10,192 nucleotides of DNA from Nitrososphaerales archaeon TH526. Lineage in GTDB: Archaea; Thermoproteota; Nitrososphaeria; Nitrososphaerales; Nitrososphaeraceae. Positions 6,250-10,192 of the stretch are shown here, piece by piece; position 1 is the first letter of the stretch, and every line of letters starts with the position of its first letter. Location: NCBI GenBank assembly GCA_014523665.1, contig JAATVR010000423.1, positions 1-10,192 of the forward strand, given 5' to 3'. The notes below the pieces were generated by a model. It saw only the letters and a list, made by a program, of their open reading frames with translations. It had not been told where the DNA came from and ran no database searches. The translations under genes were made by a program, and so were the position numbers.

Positions 6250-6923
6250 TTTACTTTTTCACTTCTTACTTCATCAGTGACTTGCCTAGTCTCTGTTACT
6301 GGTTTTTTCTTTACCGATACCTCTTCCTTTACGTACGGTTCCTTTGTTACTTTGACATGCTCCTCTTTTAGTGGTATTCTGATCTCTTCTTCTGAAGTCA
6401 CTGGTCCATCACTTGGTGTTTGTTGTTGGTGACTATCTCCGGTTACATCATGCCTCTCGACCACCAACTCTTCATGAGTCACCGGTACTTCAACAGTTTT
6501 CATTTCGGTGACTGGTTCTTTTACTATTTTTGCTTCTCCCTCTGTTTCTGTTTTAGAGACATCTAACTTCTCACCCATTACTGGGATCCTTGTCTCGATG
6601 TCTGATGGTAATGTATCTTTGAGTGGGTTTTCATCTCTGTAAGTGGTTCTGTATTCCTCATCTGATGGTGGTGTATCGTTTTTATTTGTGAATAATCTAT
6701 CTGCATCGTCCTGGGTTATTTTGAAATATACTTTGTCACCATCATACCCTTCGACTAGATATTTGGGCAAATAATAATCGTGTTTGTTTATAAGACCTTT
6801 CTTTGTGCGAACATAAGTAGTGCCGACCTCTTGTACCTCTCCCAAGTCTATGTCATCTGTGCCTCTAGCTTCTTTCTTGATAGCATCATTCCAATCCATC
6901 TTACTTTGTGCTAAGTTAGTCAT
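6225..6923 (-). CDS. PRC-barrel/DUF2382 stress-type protein
   Basis: A 232-aa protein. An N-terminal PRC-barrel-like domain (about residues 22-80; DIDLGEVQEVG, NKHDYYLPKYLV, GDKVYFKITQDDA) is followed by a charged linker and a DUF2382 (YsnF/AvaK) domain (about 108-227). The DUF2382 part has two halves: ETRIPVMGEKLDVSKTETE...VEVPVTHEELVVER (about 110-157) and EIRIPLKEEHVKVTKEPY...KKPVTETRQVTDEVRSEKVKV (about 180-226). In bacteria this domain combination is linked to general stress response; the biochemical role is unknown. It is very rich in Glu, Lys, Val and Thr, lacks Cys, and has no signal peptide, so it is probably cytoplasmic and highly soluble. The start is ATG 6923, with a clear TATA box 24 bases upstream. 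It converges on the 84-aa PRC-like gene, whose single domain resembles its N-terminus. Confidence 0.85.
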   Translation of the reverse strand: MTNLAQSKMDWNDAIKKEARGTDDIDLGEVQEVGTTYVRTKKGLINKHDYYLPKYLVEGYDGDKVYFKITQDDADRLFTNKNDTPPSDEEYRTTYRDENPLKDTLPSDIETRIPVMGEKLDVSKTETEGEAKIVKEPVTEMKTVEVPVTHEELVVERHDVTGDSHQQQTPSDGPVTSEEEIRIPLKEEHVKVTKEPYVKEEVSVKKKPVTETRQVTDEVRSEKVKVRGDSTA

Positions 6924-6940
6924 ACTAACTCGTATGTGAC

Positions 6941-6951
6941 ATTATATATAA
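6941..6951 (-). promoter_or_regulatory. TATA box of the DUF2382 gene
   Basis: TTATATATAAT on the minus strand, centred about 24 bases before ATG 6923, is nearly ideal for an archaeal promoter with a leaderless transcript. Confidence 0.65.
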
Positions 6952-7056
6952 CAGTAACAAATTATGTAATATCTATCCATAATATTCTTGTCTACTGGGT
7001 GTCTATTGGCTGGAACTTACATCGGCAGCTGCGCTAAACGATATAGAAACATTCTA

Positions 7057-7138
7057 AGCTGACACTGCTAAACCAGAATATGTCAGCTGCTTTGGGAGTC
7101 GGCTCAATCGATTCAGAACCGTATCTGACAGTTTTTTT
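7057..7138 (+). other. Overlapping inverted repeats followed by a T7 run
   Basis: The 6952-7427 stretch has no convincing gene. AGCTGACA (7057-7064) is the exact reverse complement of TGTCAGCT (7081-7088). TGTCAG in that second arm is also the reverse complement of CTGACA at 7125-7130, which is followed by seven T (7132-7138). One arm could therefore pair with either neighbour. It may be a small untranslated transcript with an end signal or a cluster of regulator sites; no promoter was assigned. The rest of the gap holds the relic at 7228-7311 and otherwise nothing I can name. Confidence 0.3.
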
Positions 7139-7227
7139 ATTATTTTCCGCTCCAAAAATCATTTCAGATGAAGTCTTCTCTTGCTCTTCGCCTATTTACG
7201 TTCAGCACGTTTCATGATTCTACTTGA

Positions 7228-7311
7228 TATCTTTTGACTATGGATCATCATAGTGATAAGCAAGTGTATTCTAACATTCCAGAAAATGCTCTGTTCGATT
7301 TTGAGATTTAA
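7228..7311 (+). pseudogene. Relic of a second copy of the 84-aa PRC-like gene
   Basis: The frame from 7228 to TAA 7309 reads YLLTMDHHSDKQVY, SNIPENALFDFEI, stop. The C-terminus of the intact paralogue at 5761-6015 is YLIPKTKVHHCGDNQVRF, NISQNTLKEFEI, stop. Shared in order are YL, T, HH, D-x-QV, NI, N-x-L, (E/D)FEI and the stop, with two residues missing after YL. A TGA precedes the first codon, and I could not follow the similarity upstream, so only the last third survives. The sequence at the stop (TTTGAGATTTAATT) is identical in both copies. Confidence 0.6.
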
Positions 7312-7427
7312 TTCACAATCCATGCGATTGGTTATTGGAAAGTACGATTAAATAAGATGTAAATATATCATTCATAGTAATATATACACTTCAGAACAAT
7401 CTACGTGAAGACAGAATATATACTACA

Positions 7428-7649
7428 ATGGGTGGCAGCTTTAAAACGTTCGTTCTGCCAGAATGTCGTTTATTTTTTTACGCAAATACTGGCATGTACA
7501 ATTTGGAAGTTGGCAATCTTGGTTTCAAAATAGTCTCACCTTTGATGGTAGTTTGTGTCCAGCAGTTCCTAAGTGTTTTGGGGATTGATATTCTAAATAA
7601 ATTTAATATCTCATATTCAGATGATTTAGACTCTTTTTGGCACAAGTAA
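7428..7649 (+). CDS. Doubtful hypothetical ORF, 73 aa
   Basis: An ATG-initiated frame starting MGGSFKTFVLPECRLFF. It has a hydrophobic middle (GFKIVSPLMVVCVQQFLSVLGI, about residues 32-53) that could be one membrane segment, and a polar acidic end (SYSDDLDSFWHK). I recognise no family. An AGTAATATATAC element at about 7377-7388 would give a leader of about 20 bases. The AT-rich DNA and the neighbouring relics make a chance ORF or another gene remnant quite possible. Confidence 0.3.
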   Translation: MGGSFKTFVLPECRLFFYANTGMYNLEVGNLGFKIVSPLMVVCVQQFLSVLGIDILNKFNISYSDDLDSFWHK

Positions 7650-7699
7650 CAGACAATAGATATTCATCCAGGTTCGCTCTGTGAACAAGCTTGCTAGAG

Positions 7700-7903
7700 T
7701 TAACGCATTGCTTTGCGTTCTTCTTCTGACCAAGCCTGTCTTGATGGCATAATCTTTTCCGTGAAAACATGCCACCAAACCACCAAACGATTACACTTGC
7801 GGCATCGAAGCTCTATTCGAGAACCAGTGATCATAAATCTAATCGATCTAAAATTAATTATTCCATGACTGCAGCCACATTCTTCTTCTTCAGTATACCA
7901 CAT
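7700..7903 (-). CDS. Small zinc-ribbon-like protein, 67 aa
   Basis: A 67-aa protein with two metal-binding knuckles: C9-G-C11-S-H13 near the N-terminus and C34-R-K-C37 in the middle (ELRCRKCNRLVVWW). Four Cys and one His fit a compact one-zinc ribbon or finger with strands between the knuckles. The C-terminus (PSRQAWSEEERKAMR) is a charged helix. Such proteins in archaea are usually nucleic-acid- or protein-binding adaptors; the target is unknown. The start is ATG 7903, with AT-rich candidate promoter elements at about 7917-7945 on the minus strand. The gene is flanked by small genes on the opposite strand and is probably transcribed alone. Confidence 0.6.
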   Translation of the reverse strand: MWYTEEEECGCSHGIINFRSIRFMITGSRIELRCRKCNRLVVWWHVFTEKIMPSRQAWSEEERKAMR

Positions 7904-8050
7904 CTACTTTCTCAATAAATTATAGACAACATAACATATTACTCGATATAATCCATCGTAGTAATAAGTACATAGATTATAGAATCGTACTAAATGCCCG
8001 GCTATAATTATTATATACTTTCTGGATTATCTTACAATATGGGTATCGGC

Positions 8051-8088
8051 AGTGATTTTGATATCACTAAGAATATGGGAATATACAC
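8051..8088 (+). promoter_or_regulatory. Inverted repeat and TATA element before the 68-aa gene
   Basis: AGTGAT (8051-8056) and ATCACT (8063-8068) form a 6-bp inverted repeat around TTTGAT. GAATATACAC (about 8079-8088) follows and would start transcription about 6 bases before ATG 8115. The repeat just upstream of the TATA/BRE position is a plausible operator. Confidence 0.35.
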
Positions 8089-8114
8089 CATAGCTAACCT
8101 ATCGGGCATGAATC

Positions 8115-8321
8115 ATGCTTAGAGAACTCCTAACGGGACTTGCGGTTGTGTTTATGGCCAGCTCTGTGGTTATCAGCAATATCTTTCGAAGCACGAGATC
8201 TGACAAACCTCAGCTGCCGGCTAAGAACGTTAATGGTAATGCAAGCATAACAGACAAGCGGGACATCCCAGCAACCGAATTTGAGTCCAACGAGTCCAAC
8301 TCCAAGCCAACGGATATTTAA
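8115..8321 (+). CDS. Small membrane-anchored or exported peptide, 68 aa
   Basis: The N-terminus MLRELLTGLAVVFMASSVVIS (residues 1-21) is a single hydrophobic helix with a positive residue at position 3. It is followed by IFRSTRSDK and a low-complexity hydrophilic tail rich in Asn, Ser, Asp and Lys (to FESNESNSKPTDI). It fits either a signal-anchored small membrane protein with the tail on one side or an uncleaved signal peptide. No Cys or known motif is present. The start is ATG 8115, with the TATA element about 30 bases upstream. I do not recognise a family; the hydrophobic/hydrophilic partition makes it more credible than a random ORF. Confidence 0.5.
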   Translation: MLRELLTGLAVVFMASSVVISNIFRSTRSDKPQLPAKNVNGNASITDKRDIPATEFESNESNSKPTDI

Positions 8322-8425
8322 GTCGTAACGTATTTTATTTGAGCTTGTTTCTCAATTCGCATTTGGGGACTAAAATTGCGATGTTTGCCGATCACATAAC
8401 CGATTAACCATTTCTTGAGATTAAA

Positions 8426-8554
8426 TTAATTACGATTGCTCTCATGTTCTATTAATTCTTGAAGCGAACTGAATTCTTGACCACAGTCGGTGCAGTAATA
8501 AGATATCTCTGCCTCTGAATTAGTCTTGTGGTCACGATCCATACTATCGCTCAT
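8426..8554 (-). CDS. Mini C2H2-type zinc-finger protein, copy 1 (42 aa)
   Basis: A very small minus-strand gene starting MSDSMDRDHK and ending in one zinc-finger unit: YYC21-x2-C24-GQEFSSLQELIE-H37-ESNRN42. Spacing is C-x2-C-x12-H, as in classic C2H2 fingers, but the position of the second His (x4 after His37) is Asn42, so one ligand is missing. It is paralogous to the gene at 9119-9256: both begin MSD-x-x-DR and share DCGQEF-x-S-x-QEL-x-EHES. Similarity continues upstream into the promoter, where CGTTAAATCAT lies about 28 bases before the start. Single-finger proteins of this size are common in archaea and probably bind nucleic acid or protein. It sits downstream of the 131-aa Cys-rich gene on the same strand. 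It is too short for most automatic gene callers. Confidence 0.65.
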   Translation of the reverse strand: MSDSMDRDHKTNSEAEISYYCTDCGQEFSSLQELIEHESNRN

Positions 8555-8614
8555 ATTGTCTACGTATATTAGAAAAATGATTTAACGATATGTTATATTT
8601 GTCCAATTAGTCCA

Positions 8615-8641
8615 GCTTGTTTTATTGTGCAACAATCAAGC
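8615..8641. other. Bulged hairpin between the Cys-rich gene and mini zinc finger copy 1
   Basis: GCTTG (8615-8619), TTTT bulge, ATTGT (8624-8628), loop GCA, ACAAT (8632-8636) and CAAGC (8637-8641) make a 10-bp stem interrupted by a four-base bulge on one side. It lies about 55 bases after the stop of the 131-aa gene and may mark its transcript end or a processing site. No T run follows on the minus strand. Confidence 0.35.
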
Positions 8642-8695
8642 ACGACGTGTTATCTTCGTGTCAACCTGGTAGTCAACATTTCAACAAATTTTATT

Positions 8696-9091
8696 TTATT
8701 TACTTGTTCCACCAATTTCTAAACCCAGATCGCTGATTATTTCTTTCAACGTTTTCTTCCCCACTTGTAGAGCTACTGACTTGTTTTGAACTGATTCTGG
8801 GACTTTGATTTCCGGTACAAACATCTCTAAAAAGTCTGCTACTTCTGATAACGGCTTTTCCACCATATTTATAGTAAAGATTGCGGCGTCGATGTTTTGT
8901 TTTGCTTTATCAATGAATTCGTCTATTTCGGACACTTCTCTGGAACTATCGGGTGTTGTCTTATAGATATCTCCGATACATCTACAATCGGTTTCATCTT
9001 GGTTTGGTCCCAACTGAATACAAACACATCCGGGAGCACGACAGCTAAGTTCATGATTACCCAGTTTGCAGGTAAAGTTCTTATCACTCAT
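8696..9091 (-). CDS. Cys-rich metal-binding protein, 131 aa
   Basis: The N-terminal 40 residues hold a dense set of ligands: Cys8, His13, Cys17, Cys22, Cys24, Cys36 and Cys38 (FTCKLGNHELSC, GCVCIQLG, DCRC), a likely zinc- or iron-binding knot. An acidic, mainly helical region follows (about 50-95; EVSEIDEFIDKAKQNIDAAI, PLSEVADFLEMF), then a short C-terminal domain (SVALQVGKKTLKEIISDLG). There is no signal peptide. The start is ATG 9091; a TAAATTCG element about 27 bases upstream overlaps the stop of mini zinc finger copy 2. It lies between the two mini zinc-finger genes, all three on the minus strand and all starting MSD. Function is unknown: a metal-dependent adaptor or redox protein is possible, but nothing in the sequence shows which. 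Confidence 0.65.
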   Translation of the reverse strand: MSDKNFTCKLGNHELSCRAPGCVCIQLGPNQDETDCRCIGDIYKTTPDSSREVSEIDEFIDKAKQNIDAAIFTINMVEKPLSEVADFLEMFVPEIKVPESVQNKSVALQVGKKTLKEIISDLGLEIGGTSK

Positions 9092-9118
9092 TTCTAAAGC
9101 AAAAAAAGTTACTCGAAT

Positions 9119-9256
9119 TTAATGCTGAGTGCTTTCGTGTTCTTTTAGTTCTTGACGTGAGTTGAACTCTTGACCACAGTCAGCGCGTGAGAAAGATACA
9201 TCTACATCTGTACTCGTCTCATCATTCTTATCGCCACGATCTAATCTATCGCTCAT
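9119..9256 (-). CDS. Mini C2H2-type zinc-finger protein, copy 2 (45 aa)
   Basis: Paralogue of the gene at 8426-8554. It starts MSDRLDRGDKND, has an acidic spacer (ETSTDVDVSF), then R24-A-D-C27-GQEFNSRQELKE-H40-ESTQ-H45. The first Cys of the finger is replaced by Arg24 (codon CGC, one change from TGC), while the last His is kept. Copy 1 shows the reverse. Neither can form a full four-ligand C2H2 site alone. An ATTAAATAA TATA element lies about 26 bases upstream (about 9279-9287 on the minus strand) and aligns with that of copy 1, so the promoter was duplicated with the gene. The 131-aa gene starts 27 bases after its stop. It is too short for most automatic gene callers; it may be functional, neofunctionalised or an early pseudogene. 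Confidence 0.6.
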   Translation of the reverse strand: MSDRLDRGDKNDETSTDVDVSFSRADCGQEFNSRQELKEHESTQH

Positions 9257-9411
9257 ACCATGCGCGTATTAAACAAGTTATTTAATGATATGCTGTGCCA
9301 TAAAGCCCATAAATTGAGATAGAAAAAGAATCAAGTGCACTACCATAGAGGCGCTGTGTTGATAGTTTGGTTTTATCACCAAAAATGAGTCGTGTCCAGG
9401 AAAGAATTAAA

Positions 9412-9430
9412 GATGATTCATTGGATCATC
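9412..9430 (+). promoter_or_regulatory. Inverted repeat upstream of the 9474 gene
   Basis: GATGAT (9412-9417) and ATCATC (9425-9430) are exact reverse complements around TCATTGG, ending about ten bases before the TATA box. The position suits an operator for the two-gene unit that follows. Confidence 0.4.
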
Positions 9431-9440
9431 GCCCCATTAC

Positions 9441-9450
9441 CATTTATATC
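9441..9450 (+). promoter_or_regulatory. TATA box of the 9474 gene
   Basis: CATTTATATC is centred about 28 bases before ATG 9474. This selects that ATG (leaderless) over the in-frame TTG at 9456, which lies too close to the TATA box to be transcribed. Confidence 0.55.
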
Positions 9451-9473
9451 TAAAGTTGATATATCAATACCAA

Positions 9474-9749
9474 ATGTTGAATAATAATACAGGTAAATAT
9501 GCAAACATGGGGGAAGGACAAGGTGAAGAGTCAAAGGTAGAGAGTCAATGGGCACAGATTATTAGTCAAGTCATGGAAAAAGTAGTGTCAGGTACAAATA
9601 TGAGTACTACAATTGAATTTGATAATCTAGAAGTCGACATTCCGAAGGCAAAAGGACCAGATGGCAGAGATTTAGGCAGCGCAACTTGGAAGCTCAATGG
9701 TAAAGTAGTTTGGATAACGGAAGCGCACAAGGATCAAGGCAGTATTTAA
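9474..9749 (+). CDS. Small hypothetical protein, 91 aa, first of a pair
   Basis: The start is ATG 9474, chosen by TATA spacing; ATG 9507 (MGEGQGEESK) is an alternative. An N-terminal low-complexity part (residues 1-23) precedes an amphipathic helix (WAQIISQVMEKVVSG, 26-40) and a beta-rich domain (STTIEFDNLEVDIPKA, TWKLNGKVVWIT). It ends EAHKDQGSI. It has no Cys, signal peptide or membrane segment. The gene 39 bases downstream has a similar helix-then-strands layout and about the same size, so the two probably form an operon and may encode partner proteins or distant paralogues. I do not recognise the family; the regular alternation of hydrophobic residues makes it a credible folded protein. 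Confidence 0.6.
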   Translation: MLNNNTGKYANMGEGQGEESKVESQWAQIISQVMEKVVSGTNMSTTIEFDNLEVDIPKAKGPDGRDLGSATWKLNGKVVWITEAHKDQGSI

Positions 9750-9788
9750 ATTCCGGTAACAACTTACTCCCAACGGATAGGATAATCC

Positions 9789-10112
9789 ATGATATTATTT
9801 GGTAGAAAACACCTTCATGTCTCTGAAAGCGATCAGATTATAGATAGCTTATTTAAAATTATGAGCTCAGTTTCATCAGGCTCTATAAAATTAGAAGTGG
9901 CGAACCAACCTGCTATGAAGATTGAAATAAATACAAATGATGATCAAGTCGACGGTGATGACAATAACAGAACAGTAGTACGACTGGATCTATTAGAACC
10001 CACTTTCTTCAGCGTCCCAGATGACCAAACCGGTCTATTTGATAAGTTAACAACGAGGATTACGTATAAAACCCTAATCAAGAAGTTAATACTGGACGGA
10101 CTTAAGATCTGA
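9789..10112 (+). CDS. Small acidic hypothetical protein, 107 aa, second of a pair
   Basis: It follows the 91-aa gene after 39 bases on the same strand. Its N-terminus (MILFGRKHLHVSESDQIIDSL) leads into a helix (QIIDSLFKIMSSVSSG, 16-31) and a strand pair (SIKLEVAN, MKIEINTN). An Asp/Asn loop (DDQVDGDDNN, 51-60), a second strand set (RTVVRLDLLEPTFFSVP) and a basic C-terminal helix (KTLIKKLILDGLKI) follow. The helix-strand core resembles that of the upstream gene (QIISQVMEKVVSG then IEFDNLEVDI), which is only weak evidence for common origin. After the TGA at 10110 the same frame stays open to the window edge, so a read-through or truncated longer ancestor is possible but not demonstrable. No independent TATA box is evident, consistent with an operon. 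Family not recognised. Confidence 0.6.
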   Translation: MILFGRKHLHVSESDQIIDSLFKIMSSVSSGSIKLEVANQPAMKIEINTNDDQVDGDDNNRTVVRLDLLEPTFFSVPDDQTGLFDKLTTRITYKTLIKKLILDGLKI

Positions 10113-10192
10113 CAATATCATTTACGTGAGACATCATATTTGTTACCGTATGACAGACATACTGTTAGAACATCAGAACCTATTGTTGGTAT

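Noticed and set aside
7080..7217. ATG-started open frame of about 45 codons in the gap before the PRC relic
   Set aside because: It begins inside an inverted-repeat arm, runs through the T7 stretch, has no promoter and no recognisable protein features.
7702..7719. AACGCA/TGCGTT hairpin
   Set aside because: It lies inside the last codons of the 67-aa gene; a 6-bp stem in coding sequence is not by itself meaningful.
9385..9453. 22-codon ORF (MSRVQERIKDD...) before the 9474 gene
   Set aside because: It ends inside the TATA region of the next gene and contains the inverted repeat; no TATA box sits at the right distance, so it is likely chance or promoter DNA.
10150..10192. ATG-started frame (MTDILLEHQN...) open to the right edge
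   Set aside because: Only 14 codons are visible. The spacing of 37 bases after the previous gene fits an operon, but this is too little evidence for a gene.
10113..10192. Open frame continuing after the TGA of the 107-aa gene to the window edge
   Set aside because: Twenty-six open codons can occur by chance, and the residues show no clear continuation of the domain.
1..10192. Transposon, CRISPR array, tRNA or rRNA
   Set aside because: No terminal inverted repeats with transposase remnants, no regularly spaced repeats and no tRNA-like cloverleaf were seen on either strand.

Overview
The window looks like a chromosomal segment of an ammonia-oxidising archaeon of the class Nitrososphaeria (Thaumarchaeota), most likely the Nitrososphaera/Nitrosocosmicus lineage. 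This is inferred from four things: a TFB-type archaeal transcription factor, TATA boxes about 25 bases upstream of start codons with little or no leader, low G+C, and a manganese catalase beside a ferritin-like protein. No amo, rRNA or tRNA gene is present, so the placement rests on protein types alone.

Layout. Positions 1-87 hold the tail of a beta-propeller protein. A secreted lipase-like alpha/beta hydrolase follows (124-867), then a gap (868-1266) with a decayed small Cys-containing ORF. A hypothetical protein (1267-1638, minus) comes next. An oxidative-stress pair is divergently transcribed: manganese catalase (1752-2636, minus) and a ferritin-like four-helix protein (2791-3294, plus). 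A TFB transcription factor lies at 3554-4555, with a 20-bp perfect palindrome upstream. Two broken genes then converge: a Nudix hydrolase relic (about 4561-5010, plus) and a ribbon-helix-helix family gene split by a stop codon and a frameshift (5036-5544, minus). A PRC-barrel-like small protein (5761-6015, plus) converges on a PRC plus DUF2382 stress protein (6225-6923, minus); the 3' ends of both carry short duplications. The next gap holds a relic of a second copy of the small PRC-like gene (7228-7311).

From 7428 on there are only small genes: a doubtful 73-aa ORF, a 67-aa zinc-ribbon-like protein, a 68-aa membrane-anchored peptide, and a minus-strand series of two paralogous mini zinc-finger genes (45 and 42 aa) flanking a 131-aa Cys-rich protein. 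A plus-strand pair of about 100-aa acidic proteins (9474-10112) closes the window.

The genes do not form one pathway. The common theme is stress response and regulation (catalase, ferritin-like, DUF2382/PRC, TFB, small zinc proteins) in an accessory-like region with at least four gene relics and several local duplications. The most notable observations are the two mini zinc fingers, which have each lost a different metal ligand, and the series of degraded genes hidden in apparently empty intergenic space. I did not find a convincing new multi-gene defence or mobile system.
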